A stretch of 14,099 nucleotides of DNA from Candidatus Nomurabacteria bacterium. GTDB taxonomy: Bacteria > Patescibacteriota > Minisyncoccia > Phycocordibacterales > UBA10002. Shown in pieces: positions 1 to 6,843 of the stretch; the first letter of the stretch is position 1; every line of letters begins with the position of its first letter. Location: positions 1-14,099 of the forward strand of contig CALRDB010000031.1 in the NCBI GenBank assembly GCA_943354745.1, written 5' to 3'. The notes under the pieces are model-generated. The model had not been told where the DNA came from, ran no database searches, and saw only the letters and a list, made by a program, of their open reading frames with translations. The position numbers were made by a program, and so were the translations under genes.

Positions 1-141
1 TGCGAAGAACTTACTTGCATACTGAGGAATCGTTTCGTTGAAAACGACAGCTTATGCCTGTAATACGCCGACATCCTCACTCACCATTTGGTGAACGGAT
101 GAAGATATAGTCTGCACTCCTAGTGATAGGGGATGTATGTG
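1..141 (+). mobile_element. Group I self-splicing intron in 23S rRNA, 3' part only
   Basis: The bases just before the conserved 23S segment ACGAGAGGACC are not 23S sequence. They contain a group I intron 'S' element, AAGATATAGTCT at 102-113 (3' strand of P7). A P8-like hairpin lies just before it (81-85/90-94). A P9-like hairpin follows (117-122/127-132) with a GNRA tetraloop, GTGA at 123-126. The last intron base would be G141, as expected of the omega-G. An upstream hairpin pair (GCATA 18-22 with TATGC 53-57, enclosing 30-35/42-47) could be P7.1/P7.2 of a subgroup IA intron, which would place the 5' strand of P7 before the window; I do not find that strand here. The exon resumes at the equivalent of E. 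coli A2657, so the 5' exon should end in U2656. Any homing endonuclease ORF would lie upstream. Introns in rRNA genes are known in CPR bacteria. Confidence 0.75.
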
Positions 142-372
142 ACGAGAGGACCAGAACGAACGGACCTCTGGTGTACCTGCTGTCCTGCCAAGGGCACCGC
201 AGGGTAGCTATGTTCGGACCGGATAACCGCTGAAAGCATCTAAGCGGGAAACCGTCCCTAAGATAAGGAATCGTTATAGACCCCTAGGAGATGACTAGGT
301 TGATAGGTGCTAGGTGTACGCACAGTAATGTGTTTAGCCGAGGCATACTAATTGGTCGATCCTGTCGGGAAA
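142..372 (+). rRNA. rrl: 23S ribosomal RNA, 3' exon (partial)
   Basis: The segment aligns by eye with the last roughly 248 nt of E. coli 23S. It starts in the sarcin-ricin loop (ACGAGAGGACC at 142-152), continues through a GCTGAAAGCATCTAAG block around 231-246, and reaches TTGATAGG and the TACTAAT box at 346-352. The 3' end is placed about 20 nt after TACTAAT by analogy with E. coli and could be off by a few bases. The sarcin-ricin GAGA tetraloop is intact at 144-147. The 5' exon and the rest of the gene lie upstream of the window, separated by the intron. Confidence 0.92.
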
Positions 373-537
373 CTTGTAAGCCCTTCCGATGTTATATCGG
401 AATGGGTGGACTACTTTATTAATCCTGCTCCATGGAATCTTTAGCCTCGCACTTGATGCGGGGTCAAGAAGAAGCCATGTGAACATTGATATCTGTTTAT
501 GTATCTTGAAGACTGGATAATGGATTTAGGAAAGTGG
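373..537 (+). other. Transcribed spacer between 23S and the first tRNA
   Basis: No ORF or RNA gene is recognised. A hairpin (TTCCGAT 384-390 with ATCGGAA 396-402, extended by CCC/GGG) follows the 23S end. A second hairpin forms around 453-471 (a CCTCGCA arm with a TGCGGGG arm). Neither is followed by a T run, so they look like processing or folding elements of the rRNA precursor, not terminators. Confidence 0.5.
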
Positions 538-612
538 ACGGATGTAGCTCAGCAGTAGAGCCTTGCACTTCCAACGCATGGGTCGAGGGTTCGAGTCCCT
601 TCGCCCGCTCCA
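538..612 (+). tRNA. tRNA-Gly (anticodon UCC) with several stem mismatches
   Basis: Class I cloverleaf of 75 nt with CCA encoded at 610-612. D stem 547-550/558-561, anticodon loop 568-574 with TCC at 570-572, five-base variable loop 580-584, T stem 585-589/597-601 and T loop TTCGAGT. The 3' acceptor strand and U73 (602-609) are typical of tRNA-Gly. The 5' acceptor strand is ACGGATG, giving A-C mismatches at 1-72 (538/608) and 5-68 (542/604) plus a T-G wobble. The anticodon stem has A31-C39 (567/575) and T27-T43 (563/579). It may be a divergent working tRNA, one that is edited, or a decaying copy. Identity as a Gly-type tRNA is clear; function is less so. Confidence 0.8.
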
Positions 613-719
613 AATTTCCGCAGTACCGGGGGACGCAATATTAGAATCGGGGAGTCGGATTTCGACTGACCTCCTTGCTTCAGATTGCGTTTCCCGACCA
701 ATCCTTTGTTCCTTCCGGT
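613..719 (+). other. Structured spacer between the two tRNA genes
   Basis: A long stem brackets the spacer: ACGCAAT (633-639) pairs with ATTGCGT (684-690), flanked by G-run and C-run bases. Inside it AGTCG (653-657) pairs with CGACT (663-667). This fits a processing stem in the rRNA/tRNA precursor. No gene is seen. Confidence 0.45.
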
Positions 720-796
720 GGAGAGATGGCTGAGTGGATTAAGGCACCGGACCTTAAATCCGGATTTCGTAGGTTCGAATCCTGCTCTCTCCGCCA
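720..796 (+). tRNA. Aberrant tRNA, anticodon UUA (would read the ochre codon UAA)
   Basis: A complete 77-nt cloverleaf: acceptor GGAGAGA (720-726) pairs perfectly with TCTCTCC (786-792), G73 at 793, CCA encoded at 794-796. Anticodon stem CCGGA (747-751) pairs perfectly with TCCGG (759-763). The seven-base loop is CCTTAAA (752-758), so the anticodon is TTA at 754-756 and base 33 is C, not the near-universal U. The D arm (GCTGAGTGGATTAAGGC) is of the class II Leu/Ser type, and GGAGAGA with G73 resembles tRNA-Ser. The variable region is only five bases (764-768), so the long arm needed by SerRS is absent. Leu-UAA tRNAs often have CTTAAAA in this loop, so a one-base shift of a Leu-type loop is also possible. 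Charging and function are unknown. Confidence 0.7.
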
Positions 797-862
797 ACTC
801 CTGATTACGTCGCTGTAATCGGGATCCATTATCCCGTCTTCAAGAAAATAGTTTGAACATTT
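797..862 (+). other. tRNA-5S spacer with overlapping hairpins
   Basis: CCTGATTAC can pair with GTAATCGGG around 800-823, and CGGGAT with ATCCCG around 820-836. The two stems share bases, so only one can form at a time. No coding feature is seen. Confidence 0.4.
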
Positions 863-979
863 TGTTCTGGTGATTTGTCGCAAGGGTCACACCCGATCTC
901 TTTCCGAACTCGGAAGTTAAGCCTTGTTGAGGCGATGGTACCTCGCGCGAGCGGGGGAGAGTAGCTAGTCGCCAGAACA
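863..979 (+). rRNA. rrf: 5S ribosomal RNA
   Basis: The terminal helix I is formed by TTGTTCTGG (862-870) and CCAGAACAA (972-980). Between them lie the conserved 5S blocks CACACCCGATC and CCGAACTCGGAAGTTAAGCC and a helix IV/V-like region (GGCGATGGTACC...). Length is about 117 nt, normal for 5S. Ends are set by the helix and may be off by a few bases. No intrinsic terminator is visible before the next gene. Confidence 0.93.
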
Positions 980-991
980 AAGTTTTCAATC

Positions 992-1005
992 TATACTATA
1001 GTGGT
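992..1005 (+). promoter_or_regulatory. -10 box directly before the first CDS
   Basis: TATACT at 992-997 is followed after 8 nt by the ATG at 1006, which would make the mRNA nearly leaderless. Only a weak -35 match (TCGCCA at 969-974) lies 17 nt upstream, inside the 5S gene. An overlapping TATAGT at 997-1002 is an alternative. Confidence 0.5.
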
Positions 1006-1641
1006 ATGCGAACCTTCTCTTTACGGCAAGAGTTGGCTACTCTGTGTATCGTTGGGTATGCATTCTTTGCATTACCTACCTCTCTCTTTGCACAGACGGA
1101 CACTTTATTTGAGGGTGCAAATGAATATCGAAGCAGTAAGATTGGTTTACGCGCGCTCGTGCCCAATTACTGGCTTACGTACGATGTGACCTACACCTCG
1201 CTTCGAGGTGTAGGGGTAGAGTATCTCCGGCTGTACCCTCGTGCTGACAAAGGGAGCCGTATTTCTACCGCACTTGATGTGTATGCTTCTTCCATTGACG
1301 GAATTTTTAACATTCCTACGCGTTTGAGAGGTAAGCTCTCGGATGCAGATCTCATTAATTGGTACGTTGATCGGCTTGCTCGATCGCTTAATGCGTTCAA
1401 GATTCGTTCTGTCCGTAAAGAAACTTGGCTTGGTGTACCCACGTTTGTCATAGAGTATTCCGAGCGAACCTATGACAAGTATGACATGTACACCACCATA
1501 CACTTCTTGTTTGACGGGGACAAAGTATATGCGTTTTCCGAGTGGTTTCTGTCGCACCGCCCCGCAAGCAAGGAACAACTCTCAACAATTCGAAAAGAGA
1601 TCCGTTTTTTAACCTCTGATGAGATTCGGTTTGCGCCGTAA
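1006..1641 (+). CDS. Hypothetical exported protein (211 aa)
   Basis: I do not recognise a firm family. Residues 1-29 form a signal peptide: a charged start, a hydrophobic core (about 11-23), and a likely cut after SLFA-29. The mature part of about 180 residues has alternating strand and helix patterns and ends in a helix-like SKEQLSTIRKEIRFL. It vaguely recalls small PsbP- or DcrB-like secreted domains, but I would not assign one. The ATG at 1006 sits 8 nt after a TATACT box. The next gene starts about 20 nt after this stop, so the two are probably co-transcribed and both act outside the membrane. There is no Cys after the signal peptide, hence no sign of lipoprotein anchoring. Confidence 0.8.
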   Translation: MRTFSLRQELATLCIVGYAFFALPTSLFAQTDTLFEGANEYRSSKIGLRALVPNYWLTYDVTYTSLRGVGVEYLRLYPRADKGSRISTALDVYASSIDGIFNIPTRLRGKLSDADLINWYVDRLARSLNAFKIRSVRKETWLGVPTFVIEYSERTYDKYDMYTTIHFLFDGDKVYAFSEWFLSHRPASKEQLSTIRKEIRFLTSDEIRFAP

Positions 1642-1660
1642 GACTCACACTGTATCGTAT

Positions 1661-3409
1661 ATGAACCACTCTGCAACTAAAGTGTGTCTGGCCGCTCTCC
1701 TGTTTTTAGGTCCTTTTTTTGTTGGTGCGGACGATGGTCAAGAGACTTCACCTGGTCAACGTATCGATGCGGTGATTCAGTCCGACTTGTCGGTAAGGGG
1801 ACGATGGACGTTTCCGGTGAACACGGCGGAGACCGATATCTACACCTTCCCCGAATATAAAGAGTATGGATTCACGAGCGCTTTCTCATACAAACTTGTC
1901 GGAGCGGAGAATGAAAATGGGCCGGTGCTATTTTCTCATGAGGTTGGTGATTTTGCGTACGTTAATACGGGGTACCCTTCAGGACATCTTTTTCATAAAT
2001 TGTATCTTACGTATGAATTCAAGACACCTTTTACGTCACCGTTCGTGCTCTATGAGTTTATGGTGTTTGGAGGTGGATTTTTTCACAACCCCACACTGGG
2101 TATCAGTTACCCGAGTAACTTAACCCTTGTCTCTTCCTCGCCACCAGCACAAAAGACGAGGCCTGTTGAAATCACCTATCCGCCCGAAAATAGTAATGTG
2201 TACCCAGTGGTATTACTCTTCCGTCCAAACCCTCTTCCTCCGGGTGTGATTATAAAGAAAGAAGGTCCGTTCACGATTGTTGGGGATGCGATTTCAGTGG
2301 AGAGAATCGCTGAGGCATCCAAGAAACTCGGAGAACTCTCATTTGTCATGAGTGATGTTATCGATGCTCCTCTTCCTTCGGAGATTTTCGTACTCATTTC
2401 TGATCTTGATGCCGTTAAGCTAAACTTTGAGGCAGCGGGTCTTGCGATCCGTCCTAATATCATACTGCTTAATCGTGCCTTCCTGGCACAACAAGAAGCC
2501 ATTGATGTACAGTTACTTCTGTCACATGAGGCCGCTCACCTCTCGGAAATGGGTAAGGGTCTCTTTTCTGGAGCCTCCTACTATGCTCCGTGGTTTCGAG
2601 AAGGTCTTGCCACAGCGGTAGAGATTGAAATGCGAAATCGACTCCTTAAAACTCGCGAGGAGCGAGTGAAGTACGATACGCTAGGCAGTTATAATTCGCA
2701 TGTATTCTCGGCCACCGAAGCCCAAAATAAATATAAAAAAGATTTTGATTTCATTCTTGACGGGAATAGTTACTATTCGACGACCGCGTCATACGCGCAC
2801 GGTGCACTAGTGCTTAGGCATCTCTTCCAAGAGAAAGGGAAGACCGGTATGAAAGATTTCTTGACAAACTTACGGCGAGCGAATTCGAGCCAACTCTGTC
2901 TGCAATGTGATTCTGAGCTTATCCTTCAAGCTCTCGGTAATATCGGAGGGTGGGATAAGAATGAGGTCCTGTTTCCTTTTCGAGACACGGCGCATTTTGC
3001 TGAAAAAGCGAAACGTCTGATTCAAGAAGAGCCTGATGATGCGGAGGAGGAGCGATTGATTCTTTCTGCCATAGAGACGATACCTCACTATTTTACAGAT
3101 CAGGGGGTAAACCCTAATCCCGCTCCTGTCCTTACCTCAGAAGCCAAGAAAACGGTCGCTATGCTTCTTTCTCCAGCCGTAGGTTCAGTACCTAGTCTCC
3201 CAGTACCTGTACAGAAGCCTGCTTCGGATACACAGAAGAGACTCCCTGTTGTTCCGTTGTCGCCGATAGTCAAACCGGTCCCACTGCAAACACCTCCTGT
3301 TGTCACAAAGCCGTTTGTTGCAACCTCGACTCCTACTGTGGAGAAGGTGATCAAAACAGAGAAGAAAGCAGGGTTCATTCAGAGAATTGGGAAGTGGTTC
3401 AAGAGATAG
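1661..3409 (+). CDS. Secreted peptidase-MA-like (gluzincin) metallopeptidase
   Basis: The frame is open from an ATG at 1619, but the ATG at 1661 is preferred: it gives a clean signal peptide (residues 1-23, cut near VGA-DDG) and avoids overlap with the upstream gene. The product is 582 aa. Residues 289-293 are HEAAH, a zinc-binding HExxH motif, and REGLA follows with Glu314, the usual third ligand of gluzincins in peptidase MA-like domains. The N-terminal 250 residues look like a beta-rich domain. From about residue 490 the chain is rich in Pro, Val and Thr, like a wall-spanning linker, and it ends in a basic tail (KAGFIQRIGKWFKR) without a membrane segment. It probably acts at the cell surface; the substrate is unknown. 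It forms an operon with the gene before it (19-nt gap). Confidence 0.82.
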   Translation: MNHSATKVCLAALLFLGPFFVGADDGQETSPGQRIDAVIQSDLSVRGRWTFPVNTAETDIYTFPEYKEYGFTSAFSYKLVGAENENGPVLFSHEVGDFAYVNTGYPSGHLFHKLYLTYEFKTPFTSPFVLYEFMVFGGGFFHNPTLGISYPSNLTLVSSSPPAQKTRPVEITYPPENSNVYPVVLLFRPNPLPPGVIIKKEGPFTIVGDAISVERIAEASKKLGELSFVMSDVIDAPLPSEIFVLISDLDAVKLNFEAAGLAIRPNIILLNRAFLAQQEAIDVQLLLSHEAAHLSEMGKGLFSGASYYAPWFREGLATAVEIEMRNRLLKTREERVKYDTLGSYNSHVFSATEAQNKYKKDFDFILDGNSYYSTTASYAHGALVLRHLFQEKGKTGMKDFLTNLRRANSSQLCLQCDSELILQALGNIGGWDKNEVLFPFRDTAHFAEKAKRLIQEEPDDAEEERLILSAIETIPHYFTDQGVNPNPAPVLTSEAKKTVAMLLSPAVGSVPSLPVPVQKPASDTQKRLPVVPLSPIVKPVPLQTPPVVTKPFVATSTPTVEKVIKTEKKAGFIQRIGKWFKR

Positions 3410-3460
3410 ATGTATTTTGGTTGTGTACCCTCTAGAAATACAGTTAATTTCTATATACTA

Positions 3461-3472
3461 TATACTGTCGTT
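3461..3472 (+). promoter_or_regulatory. -10 box setting the start of the Cys-rich membrane protein
   Basis: TATACT at 3461-3466 lies 6 nt before the ATG at 3473, in an alternating TATA-rich stretch. No good -35 box is visible. It favours the ATG at 3473 over the upstream in-frame ATG at 3410, because the latter would lie before the transcription start. Confidence 0.5.
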
Positions 3473-4228
3473 ATGCTTTCCTGGGAGCGAAAACAAAAAC
3501 TCATTTTCCTTAGTAAGGTGGTTACTTTTTTCCTGCTTGTGTTTAGCGTGTATGGGCTGTACGCATTCTATAAAGCGCCGAACTGCTCAAATGGGAAGAA
3601 AGATGGTGACGAGCGAGGTGCTGACTGCGGGGGGCGGTGTCTCAGAGTGTGTCGTGCGGACACGAAACTTCCACTGGTGCAGTTTGTAAGAGCTCTTGAG
3701 GTAGACGGGGCAACGTGGAGCGTTGTTGCCTATCTTGAGAACCAAAATGAAGGAGTCGGGGCACGGCACGTACCCTATCGTCTTAAGTTGTATGATACGG
3801 ACAATCTCCTGATCTACGAGCGCAGAGGTGAAGTATTCATTCCCCCTCGAAAAACCTTTGCTATTTATGAAGGGAAGATGGATGTCGGAACTCGCATTCC
3901 AACGAAGGCTCTCTTTGAATTTCTAGCGGAACCCGTATTCGAACATGTGAGTCAACCGGCACTTATACTCGAAACGAAAGATTTTATAAAGGATGAACAC
4001 GGAGTATCGCTTCAAGCGGTTCTTTCTAATCCGAAGCGAGTCGTTGTTGAGGGTATTAATCTCACGGCACTTCTGTTTGACGAAGATGGAAACGTGACCG
4101 GTGCATCGGCAACCTTCGTCCCCACTCTCCGTGCCGAAGGGAGTACTCTCCTTACATTTACCTGGCCAAGACAACTCGAACGTCCTGCTCGTACGGAAGT
4201 GCTGTACACGGTACCGGGGAAGAACTGA
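3473..4228 (+). CDS. Membrane-anchored Cys-rich surface protein of a Parcubacteria type
   Basis: Product is 251 aa from the ATG at 3473. A basic N-terminus (WERKQK) is followed by one membrane segment (about 10-33) and then an extracytoplasmic Cys-rich segment with Cys38, Cys52, Cys56 and Cys60 and an NGKKDGDERGADCGG core. That pattern recalls a family I associate with Parcubacteria, and it probably binds metal or forms disulfides. The remaining 190 residues are beta-rich and end in segments that resemble an Ig-like or fibronectin-like fold (LLTFTWPRQ near the end). The role is unknown. It lies between a secreted peptidase and rodA, which suggests a surface or envelope function. The frame is open 21 codons upstream (ATG 3410), but that extension is not supported by the -10 box. 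Confidence 0.78.
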   Translation: MLSWERKQKLIFLSKVVTFFLLVFSVYGLYAFYKAPNCSNGKKDGDERGADCGGRCLRVCRADTKLPLVQFVRALEVDGATWSVVAYLENQNEGVGARHVPYRLKLYDTDNLLIYERRGEVFIPPRKTFAIYEGKMDVGTRIPTKALFEFLAEPVFEHVSQPALILETKDFIKDEHGVSLQAVLSNPKRVVVEGINLTALLFDEDGNVTGASATFVPTLRAEGSTLLTFTWPRQLERPARTEVLYTVPGKN

Positions 4229-4304
4229 TACAACCCGCACCTGTCTTGGTGGTCCTCTTTTTTTGTTATTCAGCCCACACGTGCTACGGTATCAGTTATT
4301 CAGT

Positions 4305-5537
4305 ATGGCTTTAACGACGAACATTCCCTCTTTCGCTTCTTCCCGATCCATTGATTGGATTCTTCTTCTTGCTCTACTGCCAATTATCGGTGCAGGTCTA
4401 GTGACCATGTACTCTTTTGAGCAGGGGGCCGATACAGGAGAGTGCGCAAAGAGCACAGTGAGCGCGTCACTAATATCAGAGGAAGCGTGCGTCGCGAGGC
4501 CGGTGGTGGCTAATCAATTTTTTACGAAGCAACTCATCTGGATACTTCTTTCGTTTCTTTCCTTTTTTGCTGGGAGCTTTATTGATTGGAGGTTTCTTCG
4601 TAGGAGTGACGTGCTGTTTAGCCTTTTTGTGGGAGGGTGCGGACTTTTACTCTCTCTTTTTCTCATTAATACCACACGGGGTATTCATGGTTGGTTTAAC
4701 CTCGGGGTGTTCAGTGTGCAACCGGTCGAGCCGGTAAAGCTCATTTTGGTCCTCATTCTTGCTAAATATTTTTCGAGGAGGCACATCGAAATCGCACATC
4801 TTAAACATATTATTGTTTCTGGACTGTACGCATTCATCTTGTTTCTTTTGGTACTTTTGCAGCCTGATTTCGGTGGAGCTATCGTTATCGTCTGTATTTG
4901 GTTTGGTATGGTAATGCTCTCGGGTATCTCAAAGAAGCATTTTCTTTCGGTGCTTTTTGTTGGAGTACTTTCAGTGCTGATACTCTGGATGTTTGTTTTC
5001 AAAGACTACCAGAAACAACGTTTGGTTACCTTTATGCACCCGCTTACCGACATCCGAGGTTCGGGATACAACGCATACCAATCGATGATCGCTGTAGGTT
5101 CCGGCGAGCTTTTCGGGAAGGGGGTCGGTTACGGTACTCAATCAAGGCTCCAGTTCCTTCCCGAATATGAAACTGATTTTATTTTTGCTGCCTTTGCTGA
5201 GGAGTGGGGTTTTATTGGGGTATTTATTTTATGTCTCAGTTACGCTATCGTCATTTGGCGCATCCTAAGGAATGCTATGCATGGACTCTCGAATTTTGAG
5301 ATTCTGTATGGGCTCGGCCTTTCCGTTTTCATAATGAGCCATTTCCTCATTCATGCTGGCATGAATGTAGGCCTTCTTCCTGTGACCGGTATCAGTTTAC
5401 CTTTTATGAGCTATGGGGGGACAAACATGTTCACGCTTTTCACCGGACTCGGTATTCTCATGGGTATGCGCCGGTATCGTAGAACCGCGCATAAAGAGGC
5501 GATGCAAAATGAATTTGTTGGCGTCACTTCTGAGTAG
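4305..5537 (+). CDS. rodA: RodA-type SEDS peptidoglycan polymerase
   Basis: A polytopic membrane protein of 410 aa with the SEDS (FtsW/RodA/SpoVE) signatures: PVEPVKLILVL (equivalent of the QPSE.K motif), LQPDFGGA, GSGYNAYQSMIAVGSGELFGKG, LPEYETDFIFAAFAEEWG, and GLLPVTGISLPFMSYGG near the C-terminus. Asp249 in PLTDIRG corresponds to the catalytic Asp of SEDS glycosyltransferases. The GSGE.FGKG..GTQ and FLPE..TDFIFA wording favours RodA over FtsW. It polymerises lipid II into glycan strands in the inner membrane, normally with a class B PBP, which is not in this window. The first extracellular loop is long and holds Cys47 and Cys62. The frame is open from 4101, but the signature N-terminus begins at 4305. 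A weak hairpin and a T7 run at about 4240-4263 may end the upstream gene's transcript. Confidence 0.92.
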   Translation: MALTTNIPSFASSRSIDWILLLALLPIIGAGLVTMYSFEQGADTGECAKSTVSASLISEEACVARPVVANQFFTKQLIWILLSFLSFFAGSFIDWRFLRRSDVLFSLFVGGCGLLLSLFLINTTRGIHGWFNLGVFSVQPVEPVKLILVLILAKYFSRRHIEIAHLKHIIVSGLYAFILFLLVLLQPDFGGAIVIVCIWFGMVMLSGISKKHFLSVLFVGVLSVLILWMFVFKDYQKQRLVTFMHPLTDIRGSGYNAYQSMIAVGSGELFGKGVGYGTQSRLQFLPEYETDFIFAAFAEEWGFIGVFILCLSYAIVIWRILRNAMHGLSNFEILYGLGLSVFIMSHFLIHAGMNVGLLPVTGISLPFMSYGGTNMFTLFTGLGILMGMRRYRRTAHKEAMQNEFVGVTSE

Positions 5538-6780
5538 TCGAGCGGTCTTCGTAGAGGGTTGTCGTTTTCTCAAGCATCTCGCCTAAGCTATACTCGCTCG
5601 CCACCTTTTGTGTGAGAGCCCTACCATAGGACTCCAGTGTTTCGCTATGGTGTAGATACTCCTCAATACGCGAGGCGATAATCTGACTGTTCCCCGGCTG
5701 AACCAGGAGACCTGTCTTACGGTCAGTAATAACGTCACCAATGCCACCAGTGTCCGAGGCGACCACCGGCAATCCAGCACTCCCTGCTTCAAGAAGCACA
5801 TACGGCGTACCTTCTTTTATCGAAGGGAGGACGAAAATATCGAAGGCGTTTAAATAGCGCGAGGCTCCGTCGATAAAACCAGCAAAGAAGACACGGGTAC
5901 CCAGAGCGAGTTTTTGTACCAGGTGTTCTAGGTTTCCCCTCTCTTCACCGTTTCCAATGATACAAAGAGACACATCCGAAGGAAGGAGGGCGAGCGCCTC
6001 TATAAGATACCTGAGACCTTTATTCTTATGCATTTCGGCAATCGTGCCGAGAAGTATTCGGCTTTTTTGAATATTTCCAATCCGGTGTAGCTTTTCAAGT
6101 GCTTCCTGTTTTGAAAAAGATACGCCGTTTGCTATTCCGAGGTTGATTTTGCGCAATTTCTGCTTTACAAAGGGCCATTTGGAGAAGGCATAGTTGTCCC
6201 GATTATTGAGGACAATAGTTTTATGCGAGCACACGATAGTCACCCAAGAAATACATTTGATGACTAGCCGTGCCATGAATGGTCGGTCTTCATAAAAAGC
6301 AAAACCGTGTACAGTGAAGATGGCTTTTAGCTTATATGAGCACTTCGTCTCATATAACTGCGGCGTTCGGTCGAAATGACCGGCCTCCGGCCGCTCGCTT
6401 CTTCCTCTCTTGCAGTTATAGCTTTTAGCTGTTAGGAAATTAAGAAACTGAAAACAACGGAATGCGAAAGAGCCAATTGCGCCGGCCTTTGAACTGTTAA
6501 GATGAACTATGTCCGGGCGTTCGTGGCGAAACAGAATGAAAAGCTCCGTAAACGCCTTGATATCCGAAAGGGGAGAAACGTCGCGCACCATGCTTGGAAG
6601 GGAGATAACCCGAATCCCTGCAGTTCGTAACTTTTCTTTTAGCGCTTCGCCTGTCCCAATAATGACAGCCACGTCAAAACGCTTCTTATCTACATTGGTT
6701 GCCAGGTCGAATACATACCGTTGGGCTCCGCCGAAGTTTCCTTTTGTGATAACGTAGAGGATTTTTTGTTTTTTCTCCAT
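5524..6780 (-). CDS. GT4-family glycosyltransferase with an in-frame insert
   Basis: A GT-B fold glycosyltransferase of family GT4 (418 aa). The N-terminal Rossmann domain has GNFGGAQRYV (residues 14-23) and VHLNSSKAGAIG. The C-terminal domain has the donor-binding E-x7-E motif (EGTPYVLLE, Glu323 and Glu331) followed by GLPVVASDTGGIGD. It probably adds a hexose from a nucleotide sugar to a surface glycan lipid. ATG 6780 (MEKKQKILYV) is chosen because GT4 homology starts there; an upstream ATG at 6810 lies too close to a minus-strand TATACT (6812-6817). Residues about 118-150 are a Lys/Arg-rich stretch foreign to the family, between LTAK and AIFTVHG, and coincide with a palindromic DNA insert. 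The 3' end overlaps rodA by 14 bp in convergent orientation, with no terminator between them. Confidence 0.88.
   Translation of the reverse strand: MEKKQKILYVITKGNFGGAQRYVFDLATNVDKKRFDVAVIIGTGEALKEKLRTAGIRVISLPSMVRDVSPLSDIKAFTELFILFRHERPDIVHLNSSKAGAIGSFAFRCFQFLNFLTAKSYNCKRGRSERPEAGHFDRTPQLYETKCSYKLKAIFTVHGFAFYEDRPFMARLVIKCISWVTIVCSHKTIVLNNRDNYAFSKWPFVKQKLRKINLGIANGVSFSKQEALEKLHRIGNIQKSRILLGTIAEMHKNKGLRYLIEALALLPSDVSLCIIGNGEERGNLEHLVQKLALGTRVFFAGFIDGASRYLNAFDIFVLPSIKEGTPYVLLEAGSAGLPVVASDTGGIGDVITDRKTGLLVQPGNSQIIASRIEEYLHHSETLESYGRALTQKVASEYSLGEMLEKTTTLYEDRSTTQK
6323..6430. mobile_element. Palindromic element inserted in frame in the glycosyltransferase gene
   Basis: The insert is bounded by a 10-bp direct repeat GCTTTTAGCT at 6323-6332 and 6421-6430. 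Inside are TTATATGAG (6332-6340) with CTCATATAA (6349-6357), TATAACTGC (6353-6361) with GCAGTTATA (6412-6420), CGGTC (6368-6372) with GACCG (6378-6382), and GGCC (82-85 and 89-92 of the 6300 block). The first two stems share bases, so they are alternatives. It adds 33 residues between LTAK and AIFTVHG without breaking the frame. Part of the minus strand (GGTCATTTCGACCGAACG) resembles a common dispersed intergenic palindrome of bacteria. The behaviour recalls Rickettsia palindromic elements; kinship with them is not claimed. Confidence 0.7.
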
Positions 6781-6843
6781 AGTAAGTGCGGTCCGCTTTG
6801 CTTGTAGCATAAGTATACCGCTTGTGGTTGTAGTAGATACGGG

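Noticed and set aside
549..883. Minus-strand ORFs of 82 and 67 codons (with phrases such as AGFEPTKSGFK and GAGEGTRTLDP)
   Set aside because: They are antisense translations of the two tRNA genes and their spacers. This kind of peptide is a well-known annotation artefact.
1619..1660. Start of the peptidase at ATG 1619
   Set aside because: It would overlap the previous gene and put a basic stretch before the signal peptide; ATG 1661 gives a normal signal peptide.
4101..4304. 68-residue N-terminal extension of RodA from ATG 4101
   Set aside because: It overlaps the end of the upstream gene, has no SEDS similarity, and crosses a T-rich gap; the family start fits 4305.
6323..6430. Frameshift or pseudogene in the glycosyltransferase
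   Set aside because: The frame is open through the insert and both GT4 domains with their motifs are intact.
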